Shown here piece after piece: positions 26,783-36,771 of a DNA stretch of 64,000 nt. The DNA comes from Neptuniibacter marinus. GTDB taxonomy: Bacteria; Pseudomonadota; Gammaproteobacteria; Pseudomonadales; Balneatricaceae. The stretch is taken from positions 1-64,000 of the forward strand of contig NZ_LUTR01000005.1 in NCBI RefSeq assembly GCF_001597725.1. Direction: 5' to 3'. Under the pieces are notes generated by a model. That model made no database searches. It was not told where the DNA came from and saw only the letters and a list, made by a program, of their open reading frames with translations. The position numbers were made by a program, and so were the translations under genes. Each line of letters starts with the position of its first letter. Within the stretch, counting starts at the first letter, position 1.

Positions 26783-27226
26783 ATGTCAATAAATAAAAAG
26801 ATACTGGGATTAACTACAGCTGGAATGTTAGCGGCTGTTTTGTCTGGCCAAGCAATGGCGCATGGGGATGTAGTACCTCAAAGCGTTGATGTAACAGGTC
26901 TTAAAATGCTTGGGGATGAGTGGTTGGAGACCAACCCATATACACCAGACTATGAAAACCATAAGCTTGCAGTAGAGATAGGTGCATCTGCTTACACTCA
27001 AAATTGCGCTCGTTGTCACGGCCTTGATGCTATTTCTGGCGGTATTGCACCGGATCTGCGTTACCTTGAGTCAGGTATCGAAGGTGATGAGTGGTTTAAA
27101 TACCGTGTAATTAACGGTGCCGTACGTGACGGCCGTGTTTATATGCCTAAAATGGCTGATACTCTTAGTCAAGAAGCCTTATGGGCAATCCGCGCATACT
27201 TAGAGACTCGTACTACTGATGAATAA
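26783..27226 (+). CDS. exaB: Cytochrome c550, ExaB/PedF-like
   Basis: The 147-residue protein has a signal peptide (cleavage near AMAHGD), one haem motif CARCH near residues 76-80, and a Met ligand probably in VYMPKM. Such cytochromes take electrons from PQQ-alcohol dehydrogenase in the periplasm. The gene overlaps the next one by 8 bases and starts a run of four genes for quinoprotein accessories. Confidence 0.9.
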   Translation: MSINKKILGLTTAGMLAAVLSGQAMAHGDVVPQSVDVTGLKMLGDEWLETNPYTPDYENHKLAVEIGASAYTQNCARCHGLDAISGGIAPDLRYLESGIEGDEWFKYRVINGAVRDGRVYMPKMADTLSQEALWAIRAYLETRTTDE

Positions 27227-28136
27227 ACATAGCCTATTTTATGCTACTGTTTTCACTTGCGCCAGCCTGCTCAGCAGCCTGGCGCAAGCTCGTTATTACG
27301 ACGACGTAATAGATAGTGGCTATTTGACCGTTGGTTTTTATCGAGATTTTCCGCCTTACTCTTATATTGAAGATGGAAAGGCGGTGGGCGTTGATGTTGA
27401 AGTGGGTAAGCGTATAGCTAAAGGCTTGGGCGTTAACTTTAAGACCCATTGGATTACTCCGGATGAAAACCTCGAAGATGATTTGCGAAATAATGTTTGG
27501 AAAGGACATTATTTAGATAAGGACGAGGAACAAGGAGCTCTCGCGCTTAAAAAAGTTGCGGATGTGATGATGCGCGTTCCCTATGACCGTGAATTTGCCT
27601 ATATGCAAGATTCTACCGGTGCCGTTATTAACGACATGGTGGTCATGTTTGGTCCATACCAACGAGAAAGTTGGAAGGTTACGTACGATAGTCGTAAGAT
27701 TGATAACGTCTCTACGGTTGCTGTTTTTCAATACCATCCGATTGGTGTTGAGATCGATAGTCTGCCCGATTTTTACTTAACGTCTGCTTTTGGCGGACGT
27801 ATGCGCGAAAAAACTCACCACTATACAAATGCACGAGAAGCCTTTAAGGGTATGCAGAACGGTGAAGTGCATGCGGTTATGGCAATGCGGGCAGAGATCG
27901 ACTGGTTAGTTAATAAAGCTGGCGATCCTAACTTTAAATTTGCCACAAACAGTTATCCTTCTATGGGTAAACAGAAATGGGATATTGGTATGGCGGTTAA
28001 AACTAGCTATCGCCAATTAGGTTATGCTATCGAAGAGGTTGTTGATAAAATGGTCCGCAACGGTGATATGGCTAAAATCTACCAATCTTATGGTTTAACC
28101 TATGAAAAGCCATCGCTGTATTTGGACGTTAACTAA
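27219..28136 (+). CDS. Quinoprotein dehydrogenase-associated periplasmic binding protein
   Basis: The 305-residue exported protein (signal cut near LAQARYY) has the family-3 solute-binding fold: LTVGFYRDFPPYSYIEDGKA, VGVDVEVGKRIAKGLGV, and a late KMVRNGDMAKIYQSYGL. It matches the quinoprotein-associated group (TIGR03871 type), which includes XoxJ-like proteins of methylotrophs. These may help activate the apo-dehydrogenase. No ABC permease follows, which fits an accessory rather than transport role. Confidence 0.85.
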   Translation: MNKHSLFYATVFTCASLLSSLAQARYYDDVIDSGYLTVGFYRDFPPYSYIEDGKAVGVDVEVGKRIAKGLGVNFKTHWITPDENLEDDLRNNVWKGHYLDKDEEQGALALKKVADVMMRVPYDREFAYMQDSTGAVINDMVVMFGPYQRESWKVTYDSRKIDNVSTVAVFQYHPIGVEIDSLPDFYLTSAFGGRMREKTHHYTNAREAFKGMQNGEVHAVMAMRAEIDWLVNKAGDPNFKFATNSYPSMGKQKWDIGMAVKTSYRQLGYAIEEVVDKMVRNGDMAKIYQSYGLTYEKPSLYLDVN

Positions 28137-28199
28137 TCATGATGTAGTGTCTTTTTTATAGCGGTTTAACATCTATAAAAATAATTAAGAGGTTAAACG

Positions 28200-28949
28200 A
28201 TGAAACAGAAAATATCAGCACTCGCTTTGAGTGCTGTAATATCGCTTCCTGCTTATGCGGTTACGGATCCTTTAGAGTCACCGCTTTGGGATTACATGCG
28301 TAAAACATTCATAGGTAATGAGCCTTATGTGTTTGATGATCAGGTTAAGGTCGAACTCCCCGAGTTTGCTGAAGACCCAACGCAAGTACCCATCACGGTT
28401 GATGCAAGCGCATTGAGTGGAGATATCCAGCGTATTATCTCTTGGGCAGATCTCAATCCAATTCAACACATCTTTACCTACCACCCCCATCCCGACATCA
28501 TTCCTCGCATGTCGTTAAGAATAAAAGTTCAGCAAAGCACTGCAGTTAGAGCGGCAGTTCTGACGAAAGATGGTGTTTGGCATATAGGTGGGCGTTACTT
28601 GGAGGCTGCAGGCGGAGGGTGCTCAACACCGAGCATGGCAAACGCTGATCCATACTGGGAAAGCCATTTAGGTGAGATGAAGAGCCGCTTATTCCCAAGA
28701 GAGGAGGGTGGGCGCTATAAATTCAAAGTTATCCATCCGATGGATACAGGACTTGTTGACGCAATCCCTGAATTTTATATCGAGACCATTTCTGTTCGTT
28801 CTGAGGGTGGTGAGCCGTTAGCACGTATGGAGCTCTCACCACCTGTGAGCGAGAATCCTGTTATTACCTTTGATGTTCGAGATGCGTCTAAAAAACACAG
28901 AATCTGGCTAAGGGATAATGGTGGTAACGAATTTGAGCAAGAGCTTTAA
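28200..28949 (+). CDS. Quinoprotein dehydrogenase-associated SoxYZ-like carrier protein
   Basis: The 249-residue exported protein starts after GAGG and has a signal peptide (cleaved near AYAVTD). It has a SoxY-like half with the Cys-bearing segment GGGCSTPS near residue 140, in the position where SoxY carries its swinging Cys, though here the Cys is internal. A SoxZ-like half follows (RYKFKVIHPMDTG). The family (TIGR04557 type) is restricted to genomes with PQQ-alcohol dehydrogenases. A relay with the next gene's metallohydrolase is assumed. Confidence 0.85.
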   Translation: MKQKISALALSAVISLPAYAVTDPLESPLWDYMRKTFIGNEPYVFDDQVKVELPEFAEDPTQVPITVDASALSGDIQRIISWADLNPIQHIFTYHPHPDIIPRMSLRIKVQQSTAVRAAVLTKDGVWHIGGRYLEAAGGGCSTPSMANADPYWESHLGEMKSRLFPREEGGRYKFKVIHPMDTGLVDAIPEFYIETISVRSEGGEPLARMELSPPVSENPVITFDVRDASKKHRIWLRDNGGNEFEQEL

Positions 28950-28964
28950 ACTTTGGGGATCGCA

Positions 28965-29888
28965 ATGATTAGCAAAAAGATTGTTATAGCTAGTTTACTC
29001 GTTGTCGCAGGGCCGCTTATGGCAGCTCCTCTCAGTTATGATTTGAAACCACAAAAAATTGCTGACAATACATGGGTTTTGCAGGGTAAGCTTGAAGATT
29101 TTTCCAATAGAAATGGAGGAAATATTGTTAATACCAGCTTCGTGGTTACTGAGGATGGTGTTGTCGTTATTGATACCGGCCCTTCATTAAAATACGGTAA
29201 AGAGATGCGGGCGGTTATCGCCTCTGTAACGGACAAACCGATCAAATATGTTTTTAATACCCACCAACATCCGGATCACTTTTTAGGTAATCAGGCCTTT
29301 AAGGATATTGAAATATTGTCCCTGCCTAAAACTAAGCAGCAGATAAAACAGGATGGTGATAGCTTTGCTGAAAATATGTACCGCTTAGTCGGCGACTGGA
29401 TGCGCTCCACTGAAGTTCAGCTGCCGACCACGGTAATTGAATCTGATCATTTAACCTTAGGCAGTCACCGTTTTCAATTGAGTGCTTTTTCAGGGCATAG
29501 TGGTGCTGATCTTGTCATCTATGATGAAAAAACAGGCGTATTATTTGCGTCGGATATCGTATTTTATCAGCGTGCACTCACAACGCCGCATACACCAGGG
29601 TTAGCGACTTGGATGGATGACATCGACCGACTTGAAAGCTTTAAATATACGCATATTGTACCGGGTCATGGTCCTGTTACGATGGATCATCGTCCTTTAG
29701 CGCAGATGAAGTCTTATTTGCAGTGGTTGGATAAAACATTAACAGATGCAGCAAAAGCTGGGCTGAGCATGACGGAAGTAATTAGGCTGCCGATTAGTGC
29801 TGAGTTTGATTCGATTCAACTGACTCGAACAGAGTTTGTTAAGACTGTTGCCCATCTTTATCCCAAGTATGAAGAGCTGTATTTTTGA
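28965..29888 (+). CDS. Quinoprotein relay system zinc metallohydrolase (MBL fold)
   Basis: I start at 28965 (MISKKIVIASLL), which has GGGGA upstream and gives a clean signal peptide. The protein is a metallo-beta-lactamase fold enzyme with THQHPDH metal motif, later His in FSGHSGADL, Asp in FASDIVF and His in VPGHGPV: a complete binuclear zinc site. It is SoxH-like and belongs to the quinoprotein-relay group (TIGR04558/04559 type). It is coupled to the SoxYZ-like gene. The reaction is not known. Confidence 0.86.
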   Translation: MISKKIVIASLLVVAGPLMAAPLSYDLKPQKIADNTWVLQGKLEDFSNRNGGNIVNTSFVVTEDGVVVIDTGPSLKYGKEMRAVIASVTDKPIKYVFNTHQHPDHFLGNQAFKDIEILSLPKTKQQIKQDGDSFAENMYRLVGDWMRSTEVQLPTTVIESDHLTLGSHRFQLSAFSGHSGADLVIYDEKTGVLFASDIVFYQRALTTPHTPGLATWMDDIDRLESFKYTHIVPGHGPVTMDHRPLAQMKSYLQWLDKTLTDAAKAGLSMTEVIRLPISAEFDSIQLTRTEFVKTVAHLYPKYEELYF

Positions 29889-29958
29889 TATTTTCCCTTT
29901 CTCCTGTTCCTTTCCTAAAATTCGACTAGAATTTATTCTGTAAGATGTTCTCTTTATA

Positions 29959-29980
29959 TAGCAGCCATAAAAGGCTGCTA
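29959..29980 (+). terminator. Hairpin after the metallohydrolase gene
   Basis: TAGCAGCC and GGCTGCTA form an 8-bp stem around ATAAAA, 70 bases after the stop. The tail is only moderately T-rich, so it is a weak terminator or an mRNA 3' end. Confidence 0.45.
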
Positions 29981-30186
29981 ACTTATTGAATTAAAAGGAA
30001 TAAGCGTTTCGTTAGGTATTGTCTCGTATTTTATGTCTTTCTGGTATTACTACTAAGGGATGAAGAAACTACTTCCGCTGTTTAATTGTTGAAAAAGCGG
30101 TAAAGAAAAACAATGAGCGCATGGATTGGGAATTTTTCCCGACTCTCTCTGAACGCTAATAATAAATATCCGTAGAGGAGCGTACA

Positions 30187-31935
30187 ATGAAGAAATTCAC
30201 TCTGTCAGCCTTAGTTGCAGCAATGGCTATTGCAGGCACGGCTCAAGCTGGTGTTACTGATAAAGATATCCTTAACGACCAGATGACAACAGGTGATGTG
30301 TTGACTTACGGCATGGGCCTTCGTGGTCAGCGCTATAGTCCAATGGACAAAATCAATACAGAAACAGTTAAAGATATGCGTCCGGTTTGGGCGTTTTCTT
30401 TTGGTGGTGAAAAACAGCGCGGTCAAGAATCACAGCCGATGGTTAAAGATGGCGTAATGTACGTTACTGCTTCTTACTCTCGTGTATTCGCTGTTGACAC
30501 TAAAACAGGTGAAGAGCTATGGGAATACAATGCACGTCTACCTGACGGCATCATGCCTTGCTGTGACGTTATCAACCGTGGTGTTGCACTTTATGATGAC
30601 CTAGTTATCTTCGGTACGCTTGACGCTAAGCTTGTTGCCCTAAACAACAAGACGGGTAAGGTTGTTTGGAAGAAAACTGTTGAAGATTACAAAGCGGGTT
30701 ACTCTATTACCGCTGCACCAATCATTGTAAAAGGCAAGGTAATCACTGGTGTATCTGGTGGTGAGTTTGGTATCGTTGGTAAAGTTGAAGCTTACGATGC
30801 TAAAACAGGCAAACTTGCTTGGACTCGTCCTACCGTTGAAGGCCACATGGGCTACATCTGGAAAGATGGTAAGAAAGTTGAGAACGGCATTTCCGGTGGC
30901 CAAGCAGGTAAAACATGGCCTGGTGATCTATGGAAAAGCGGTGGTGCTGCTACATGGTTAGGCGGCACATACGACGCTGACGTTGATCTACTGTTCTTCG
31001 GTACAGGTAACCCTGCACCATGGAACTCTCACCTACGTCCAGGTGATAACTTGTTCTCATCTTCTCGTCTAGCAATTGACCCTGATACAGGTAAAATCGT
31101 ATGGCATTTCCAGACTACTCCACATGATGGCTGGGATTACGATGGTGTAAACGAGCTGGTTTCTTTTGACTATAAAGAAGGTGGTAAAACGGTTAAAGCG
31201 GCTGCAACAGCTGACCGTAACGGTTTCATGTATGTCTTGAATCGTGAAAACGGTGATTTCATCCGAGGCTTCCCATTTATAGACGAAATTACTTGGGCTA
31301 AAGGTCTAGATCCTAAGACTGGCCGTCCAATTTATGATGAAGCGTTCCGTCCAGGTAACCCTGCTGACTCTAAAGATGGTAAGAAAGGTAGTTCTGTACA
31401 CGCTGTCCCAGGTTTCTTGGGTGGTAAAAACTGGATGCCTATCTCTTACAGCCAAGATACAGGTCTGTTCTATGTACCATCAAACGAATGGGCGATGGAT
31501 ATCTGGAATGAGCCAACAGCCTATAAGAAAGGCGCTGCTTACCTAGGTGCAGGGTTCACGATTAAACCAATGAACGATGATTACATTGGTGTTATGCGTG
31601 CGATGGATCCAAAAACGGGTAAAGAAGTATGGCGCTACAAAAACTACTCTCCTCTATGGGGTGGTGTGCTATCGACTAAAGGTAACTTAGTATTCTTCGG
31701 TACGCCAGAAGGCTACTTGCTTGGTCTAGACGCTAAGAACGGTGAAGTTAAATACAAATTTAACACGGGTTCAGGCATCGTAGGCTCTCCAATAACTTGG
31801 GAACAGGATGGTTCACAGTACCTATCTGTCGTTTCTGGTTGGGGTGGTGCAGTACCTCTATGGGGTGGTGAAGTGGCTAAACGTGTTAAACACCTTAACC
31901 AAGGTGGCACAGTTTGGACATTCAAACTACCTTAG
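30187..31935 (+). CDS. pedH: PQQ-dependent alcohol dehydrogenase, lanthanide type (PedH-like)
   Basis: The 582-residue periplasmic enzyme has a signal peptide (cut near AQAGVT), vicinal Cys pair 125-126 (PCCDVINRG), and catalytic Asp 317 in [11 protein letters not shown]. The residue two positions on is Asp 319, the extra carboxylate that marks lanthanide-dependent quinoproteins such as PedH and XoxF. Codon choice is strongly biased (GGT, CGT, GCT), a sign of high expression. It follows the accessory genes on the same strand after 298 bases, with GAGGAG before the ATG, and ends in a strong terminator. Confidence 0.92.
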   Translation: MKKFTLSALVAAMAIAGTAQAGVTDKDILNDQMTTGDVLTYGMGLRGQRYSPMDKINTETVKDMRPVWAFSFGGEKQRGQESQPMVKDGVMYVTASYSRVFAVDTKTGEELWEYNARLPDGIMPCCDVINRGVALYDDLVIFGTLDAKLVALNNKTGKVVWKKTVEDYKAGYSITAAPIIVKGKVITGVSGGEFGIVGKVEAYDAKTGKLAWTRPTVEGHMGYIWKDGKKVENGISGGQAGKTWPGDLWKSGGAATWLGGTYDADVDLLFFGTGNPAPWNSHLRPGDNLFSSSRLAIDPDTGKIVWHFQTTPHDGWDYDGVNELVSFDYKEGGKTVKAAATADRNGFMYVLNRENGDFIRGFPFIDEITWAKGLDPKTGRPIYDEAFRPGNPADSKDGKKGSSVHAVPGFLGGKNWMPISYSQDTGLFYVPSNEWAMDIWNEPTAYKKGAAYLGAGFTIKPMNDDYIGVMRAMDPKTGKEVWRYKNYSPLWGGVLSTKGNLVFFGTPEGYLLGLDAKNGEVKYKFNTGSGIVGSPITWEQDGSQYLSVVSGWGGAVPLWGGEVAKRVKHLNQGGTVWTFKLP

Positions 31936-31991
31936 TAATTCTTCGGAATTACGACTAAGCGTTGATTTCAGCGCTTAGCCTGTCCCAGCAT

Positions 31992-32021
31992 AAAAAGCCA
32001 ACTGATATAGTTGGCTTTTTT
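31992..32021. terminator. Terminator after the lanthanide-type dehydrogenase
   Basis: AAAAAGCCAACT pairs with AGTTGGCTTTTT around GATAT, ending in six T. A further hairpin (CTAAGCG/CGCTTAG) lies at 31953-31976. The remaining bases up to 32290 show nothing recognisable. Confidence 0.88.
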
Positions 32022-32290
32022 GGTTTTAAAGTATTGTTTAATCTATGAGGTCGTCAGCTTTACTTATAAGGCTTATTAAGTTTGGGCTCTAAGTGACAGA
32101 TATTAATTAGGAATATAGTTTAGCAAAGACAGAGGATAGCTTCTAAACTAGAAAATAAATAACACTAATATTCTTTCCTGTGGATACAAGCGATTGCTGT
32201 TACATGCTTAGAGAGGAAAGCTTAATCAAGATACAAAAACCGACTAGGTATGCCTGCCGGTGTTTAGGTAACTTAAGATCTATTTTCTGG

Positions 32291-32950
32291 TTAAACTAAA
32301 TCGATAATGCTGTTAAAGGCAATAACGACCCTGTCTTTTTTTCCAAAGTAGGGCAGTGCTGAGTGTTTAAGATAAGAGGGGAAGATAACAATTTGTCCCT
32401 CAACGGGTTCAAAGTCCCAAAAGCCTTGTTCGCCTAAATAAGCAGTACCAGCATCGGCATAATGATCCGCATTAATTCTTGGGTCATAAAAGCGATTAAC
32501 ACCATTGCGAGCGTCCAACGCGCACTCACCAGATTCTAGATAATAAATGCCACACCATGAACAGTTTGGGTGGGAGTGGATATCGTGATATCCACCATCT
32601 TTTGTAACATGAAACCATGACTCTATTATTGTTGCTTCACCTTCAACGCCTTCTGGCCAGCAACCACTATTTACTTCGGCAACTACGGCAGACAGCAGCT
32701 CTTCGAGCATCCGGCGGGCTTCAATGATAGCTGGCAACTCAGTCTCAAGAAAATTTAACTTACTTTCAAACAATTGATGTTTAGCGGTTACTGCTACCTG
32801 GCTATCAATTGCATGGGATTGATGCTGTTGATACTCATAGATATACGCAAGCAAATCCTCTTTAATAAATTCGTGGTCCGGATTTGTAGTTACGAACAGA
32901 GGGGATGACCATGCGTTAATAGATTCTATCTCTGGCGTTTGAGTATACAT
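32291..32950 (-). CDS. Putative 2OG-Fe(II) oxygenase
   Basis: The 219-residue protein resembles the small group of putative 2-oxoglutarate/iron oxygenases (TIGR02466 type). It has YHDIHSHPNCSWCGIYYLES at 121-140, then FYDPR, and a late LKHSALPYFGKKDRVVIAFN with the distal His and the 2OG-binding Arg. Relatives are common in marine bacteria and phages; the substrate is unknown. It stands alone between the two parts of the alcohol cluster. Confidence 0.75.
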   Translation of the reverse strand: MYTQTPEIESINAWSSPLFVTTNPDHEFIKEDLLAYIYEYQQHQSHAIDSQVAVTAKHQLFESKLNFLETELPAIIEARRMLEELLSAVVAEVNSGCWPEGVEGEATIIESWFHVTKDGGYHDIHSHPNCSWCGIYYLESGECALDARNGVNRFYDPRINADHYADAGTAYLGEQGFWDFEPVEGQIVIFPSYLKHSALPYFGKKDRVVIAFNSIIDLV

Positions 32951-33095
32951 TGTGATGACCTAATACATATAAGTAATCGCATTGTAATGAGAGTCGTCTC
33001 ATTTATCTATTGCGATAGGTCTGCGGGGTAAAAAATTGAAGAACACTTTACGATAAGCCTTTTTGAGTTCACTTATTTAATCGTTTATTGCGTGC

Positions 33096-33896
33096 TTAAT
33101 TTGAATGAGTGTTGGCTGATGAACCAACCCAGCTGGCTTCCAGTTCATAGGATATAGAGCGTGCTAAACCATCCAAATCAGGGAAGAGTGTTGCATGGCT
33201 AATATTCATTCGATAGAGCGCTTCCATCGCTTCTGACCTTATCTCATTAGGTATGATGATTTTGGCAAGAATAATATCGTTATAATCGTAATTAGTTAAT
33301 AACTCAGCAACCGATACATCGATCTTTCCAGGGATCATAAAAGTCCCTGCTTGAGCAACAATGCGACGATCCATAGACCAGGGCTCTCCAGGCCACACCA
33401 CGGGGTATTGGTTAGACAGGTAATACTTGTGCAGCAGGTCATGCTTGCGAGGGTCTATGGCATCCCTTGTTTGCTCAGGGAAGCCTGGTGGGGTCGCTTC
33501 ATGCCAAAGTGCGGGCGTGTTTACTGCATAGACTGCAGCCGTCGTTGTGCTGGAGTGGAGAGCGAAGTAACTAGCAACATAAGGAGATTTGGTAAAATCT
33601 AGTAATCGTGTAGGGGCGCCGTGATGCTGCATAAGTGCTAAACAGCGAAAGTCATCATTAAGTGCAGAGGTATCATGTAAAAAGTAATGGGCTTTACGTT
33701 TAAAGACACGAATAGCACGGCCCTCTTGTTCAGCCCAGCGGGCTTGAGGTACGAATTGTTTTAGGCGTCGAGTAAGTGAACTTTCTAAATCCCAAGTTGC
33801 ATCGCATTGACCACGAAAGGCCCAGCCTCGAAGCTCTTCCGATTCGACTAGCGTCAAAAATTCTTGCCAGCTTTTTACTGTATATACCTTCGTCAC
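33096..33896 (-). CDS. FRG domain protein
   Basis: The frame runs up to 33995, but the GTG ending at 33896 has GGAG seven bases upstream and starts just before the domain (VTKVYTVKSWQEFL), so I prefer it. The FRG domain is seen in GWAFRGQCDATWDLESSLTR and in LMQHHGAPTRLLDFTKSP. FRG proteins have unknown biochemistry; many lie in phage-defence or toxin contexts. It has no evident partner here and sits just upstream of the aldehyde dehydrogenase on the opposite strand. Confidence 0.78.
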   Translation of the reverse strand: MTKVYTVKSWQEFLTLVESEELRGWAFRGQCDATWDLESSLTRRLKQFVPQARWAEQEGRAIRVFKRKAHYFLHDTSALNDDFRCLALMQHHGAPTRLLDFTKSPYVASYFALHSSTTTAAVYAVNTPALWHEATPPGFPEQTRDAIDPRKHDLLHKYYLSNQYPVVWPGEPWSMDRRIVAQAGTFMIPGKIDVSVAELLTNYDYNDIILAKIIIPNEIRSEAMEALYRMNISHATLFPDLDGLARSISYELEASWVGSSANTHSN

Positions 33897-34273
33897 TGTA
33901 TTGGCTCCGGCCGTAAAAAAGAGGATTAATTTAGCGTTTATAGCCCTGAGTACGATTAATGTACACACATTCGGCAAGTCAGCACTAAAAAGCATAAATT
34001 AGGATATTATTATTTGCAGTACAATATAGATGGAGTTTTAAAAAATAAACTTCATGTTTATCAATATGTTATAGTTTTGTTTTGTATGGGATTTCTATTT
34101 TAAATGTCAATATATGTTAAGCAGGGGCCTCGATAAGTAGTACCAAATAAGTATTTTTTTGATGCCAAGGAATGATACCTGTGCTTCTTGGTGGGTCGTT
34201 AATATGGGTATGTAAAAATAACCATACTGTCCAACACTCCTGACAGTAGATAAAAACAAGAGGCATTTCGAAG
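33897..34273. promoter_or_regulatory. Control region of the aldehyde dehydrogenase gene
   Basis: An AT-rich stretch with a 7-bp inverted repeat TACTGTC/GACAGTA at 34225-34231 and 34242-34248, ending 25 bases before the ATG. It could be an operator or an mRNA hairpin. No gene is seen between the FRG start and the ATG at 34274 apart from the possible upstream extension of the FRG frame. Confidence 0.45.
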
Positions 34274-35794
34274 ATGATTTACGCAAAGCCAGGTACAGAC
34301 GGCGCTGTAGTTTCTTTCAAAGAACGTTATGGAAACTTTATTAATGGTCAGTGGGTTGCGCCCATTAATGGACAATATTTTACAAACCACTCACCAGTAA
34401 CGGGCGAAGCTATATGCGAAATTCCACGCTCAACTGAAGAAGATATCAATGCTGCTATTGACTCTGCAGAAGCAGCGAAAGATGCTTGGGGTAAAGCATC
34501 TACAACTGATCGTTCAAATGTTCTACTTAAAATTGCTGACCGTATTGAAGAAAATCTAGAACGCCTTGCTGTTGCTGAAACATGGGATAACGGTAAAGCC
34601 GTACGTGAAACCTTGGCAGCTGACGTGCCTCTAATGGCTGATCATTTCCGTTATTTTGCAGGTTGCATCCGTGCTCAAGAAGGTTCAATTGGTGAAATTG
34701 ATGAAACAACCGTTGCATACCACTTCCATGAGCCACTAGGTGTTGTTGGTCAGATTATTCCTTGGAACTTCCCATTGCTAATGGCTGCTTGGAAAATCGC
34801 TCCAGCGCTAGCTGCAGGTAACACGATTGTTCTTAAGCCTGCTGAGCAAACGCCTGTTTCTATCCTTATTTTGATGGAGTGCATTGGTGATCTTCTTCCT
34901 GCTGGTACGCTAAACATTGTTAACGGTTTTGGTGCTGAAGCAGGCCAAGCGCTAGCAACAAGTACGCGTATTGCTAAAATTGCCTTCACTGGTTCTACGC
35001 CAGTAGGTTCACACATCATGAAGTGTGCAGCTGAAAACATTATTCCTTCTACGACTGAGTTGGGTGGTAAATCACCAAACGTATTCTTCAAAGACGTGCT
35101 AGCTCAAGAAGATGAGTTCGTTAGCAAAGCAATCGAAGGTGCGGTACTTGCTTACTTTAACCAAGGTGAAGTATGTACTTGCCCATCACGTATTCTTGTA
35201 CAAGAAGACATCGCTGATGAGTTCATCGCTAAAGTTATTGAACGTGCTGGTCAGATTAAACGTGGTAACCCACTTGATACTGAAACAATGGTTGGTGCAC
35301 AAGCCTCTCAAGAACAGTTCGACAAGATCCTAGGTTATATGGATATCGGTCGTGAAGAAGGTGCTGAAATCCTTATGGGTGGCGGTATTGAGAAGCTGGA
35401 AGGTGAATTTGGTTCTGGTTATTACATCCAGCCAACACTAATCAAAGGCACAAACGAAATGCGCGTCTTCCAGGAAGAGATCTTTGGTCCTGTTGTTGCC
35501 ATCACTACCTTTAAAGATGAAGCAGAAGCGTTAGAAATTGCTAACGATACTGAATTTGGTTTAGGTGCTGGTGTATGGACACGTGATACTAATCTTGCAT
35601 ACCGCATGGGTCGCGGCATTCAGGCTGGTCGTGTTTGGATGAACTGCTACCACTTGTACCCAGCACATGCTGCGTTCGGTGGTTACAAGAAGTCAGGTGT
35701 AGGCCGTGAAAACCATAAGATGATGCTTGAGCATTATCAGCAGACTAAAAACATGTTGGTAAGCTACAGCGCTAATCCTCTAGGCTTCTTCTAA
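34274..35794 (+). CDS. exaC: NAD-dependent aldehyde dehydrogenase, ExaC/PedI-like
   Basis: The 506-residue cytoplasmic enzyme has NAD-binding [11 protein letters not shown], catalytic Glu in [13 protein letters not shown] and catalytic Cys in [11 protein letters not shown]. It matches the acetaldehyde dehydrogenase ExaC of the exa locus (508-residue class with C-terminal FF). It completes the pathway from alcohol to acid. Codon use is strongly biased like the quinoproteins, so high expression is expected. It has its own promoter region and a strong terminator. Confidence 0.92.
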   Translation: MIYAKPGTDGAVVSFKERYGNFINGQWVAPINGQYFTNHSPVTGEAICEIPRSTEEDINAAIDSAEAAKDAWGKASTTDRSNVLLKIADRIEENLERLAVAETWDNGKAVRETLAADVPLMADHFRYFAGCIRAQEGSIGEIDETTVAYHFHEPLGVVGQIIPWNFPLLMAAWKIAPALAAGNTIVLKPAEQTPVSILILMECIGDLLPAGTLNIVNGFGAEAGQALATSTRIAKIAFTGSTPVGSHIMKCAAENIIPSTTELGGKSPNVFFKDVLAQEDEFVSKAIEGAVLAYFNQGEVCTCPSRILVQEDIADEFIAKVIERAGQIKRGNPLDTETMVGAQASQEQFDKILGYMDIGREEGAEILMGGGIEKLEGEFGSGYYIQPTLIKGTNEMRVFQEEIFGPVVAITTFKDEAEALEIANDTEFGLGAGVWTRDTNLAYRMGRGIQAGRVWMNCYHLYPAHAAFGGYKKSGVGRENHKMMLEHYQQTKNMLVSYSANPLGFF

Positions 35795-35807
35795 ATAGGA
35801 AGCTTTC

Positions 35808-35830
35808 GGACGATAGGTTATCTATCGTCC
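35808..35830 (+). repeat. Hairpin after exaC
   Basis: GGACGATAG and CTATCGTCC form a perfect 9-bp stem with loop GTTAT, 14 bases past the stop. It precedes the real terminator and may protect the mRNA 3' end. Confidence 0.6.
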
Positions 35831-35860
35831 ATTGCTATTCATTTAGCTTCTTGCATTATT

Positions 35861-35886
35861 GCGGCCCTATAAGGGCCGCTTTTTTT
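35861..35886 (+). terminator. Rho-independent terminator of exaC
   Basis: An 8-bp GC-rich stem (GCGGCCCT/AGGGCCGC) with a 3-base loop is followed by seven T. Confidence 0.9.
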
Positions 35887-36002
35887 ATGCCTGACGTTTT
35901 GTTCAAACGACTCCTACTTTGGTGCTTTTCTTTTCCCGAAAATCAAGAAAATAGACCTTTAATGTTAAGCTCTTTTCATATTATTTGAGGGAGCCAATAA
36001 TC

Positions 36003-36299
36003 GTGCGTAAATTATTATCTATCCTGATTGCGTTTTATGTTATTGAGGGGCATGCTGCGGTACAGGATTATCAAGTAATTCGCCTTGTCGCGATGAAATC
36101 TGATTGTATAAAAAACGACCTTCTTCGCACTGAACGGTCTGATGGAAGTATTGAGTTTTTTATCTCCTGTAAAAACCTAAGCCATTACCCCGATGGTCTA
36201 CAAGTTACCTGTAGTAACGCCGAAGATGAGCGAAGCTGTAAGATCAAAACAGAAGCTAAACAGTTTAACAGCCTTAAATTATTACAAAGCGCTGAGTGA
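36003..36299 (+). CDS. Small exported protein of unknown function
   Basis: A GTG start at 36003 with AGGGAG nine bases upstream gives ~98 residues: a signal peptide (ending near EGHAAVQD) and an 80-residue mature part with four Cys (SDCIKND, FISCKNL, QVTCSNA, RSCKIK), perhaps forming disulfides in the periplasm. A TTG at 35985 is the other possible start. The stop overlaps the next frame. No family recognised. Confidence 0.6.
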   Translation: MRKLLSILIAFYVIEGHAAVQDYQVIRLVAMKSDCIKNDLLRTERSDGSIEFFISCKNLSHYPDGLQVTCSNAEDERSCKIKTEAKQFNSLKLLQSAE

Positions 36300-36310
36300 G
36301 GAGATTGACT

Positions 36311-36742
36311 GTGAAAAGCAAGTGGCAAACGCCAATAATAGGATTCGTTTTAACGAGCTCTTTAAGTGCGCACCTCTATGCAGACCCTATTACTAAAGCC
36401 TTTAATAAATGTAAAATTATCGAGGATCAGTATCAGCGGCTTAATTGCTATGACAGTTTAGTTATTGAGGATTTAATGGGTAACAATGAGCCCCAGTTCT
36501 CAGGTAAGCATACACTCAAAACTGAGCTATTTACTCTCACTGAACCCACTCAAATTCGCTTTCAAAGCGATGGTTCTATCTTTGTTATGGCTATTTATAA
36601 CGAAGAGGGCGATGTTGTTGAAAACCTTCATATCGGCGGAGGCGGAGAGGATAGTTATATTTTAGAGCAGCCCGGACGCTATTATTTACAGGTTAACGGT
36701 TCAACAACATGGCGAGTGTGGTTAGAGCCCCCACCAGCCTAG
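36311..36742 (+). CDS. Exported protein with CxRLxCYD-type motif
   Basis: A GTG at 36311 with GAGGAG seven bases upstream is the best start; the frame opens at 36296. The ~143-residue product has a signal peptide (ending near HLYADP), then KCKIIEDQYQRLNCYDSL. That two-Cys helix motif is common in periplasmic proteins, including VasI-type proteins of type VI secretion. The C-terminal half (FRFQSDGSIF, LEQPGRYYLQVNG) looks like a small beta-sandwich. It is coupled with the gene before it. Function unknown. Confidence 0.62.
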   Translation: MKSKWQTPIIGFVLTSSLSAHLYADPITKAFNKCKIIEDQYQRLNCYDSLVIEDLMGNNEPQFSGKHTLKTELFTLTEPTQIRFQSDGSIFVMAIYNEEGDVVENLHIGGGGEDSYILEQPGRYYLQVNGSTTWRVWLEPPPA

Positions 36743-36771
36743 ATAACGATGATAAGAGTGTATGAATAAGC

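Noticed and set aside
33897-33995. N-terminal extension of the FRG protein
   Set aside because: Hydrophobic extension lacks a ribosome site; GTG at 33896 has a well spaced GGAG.
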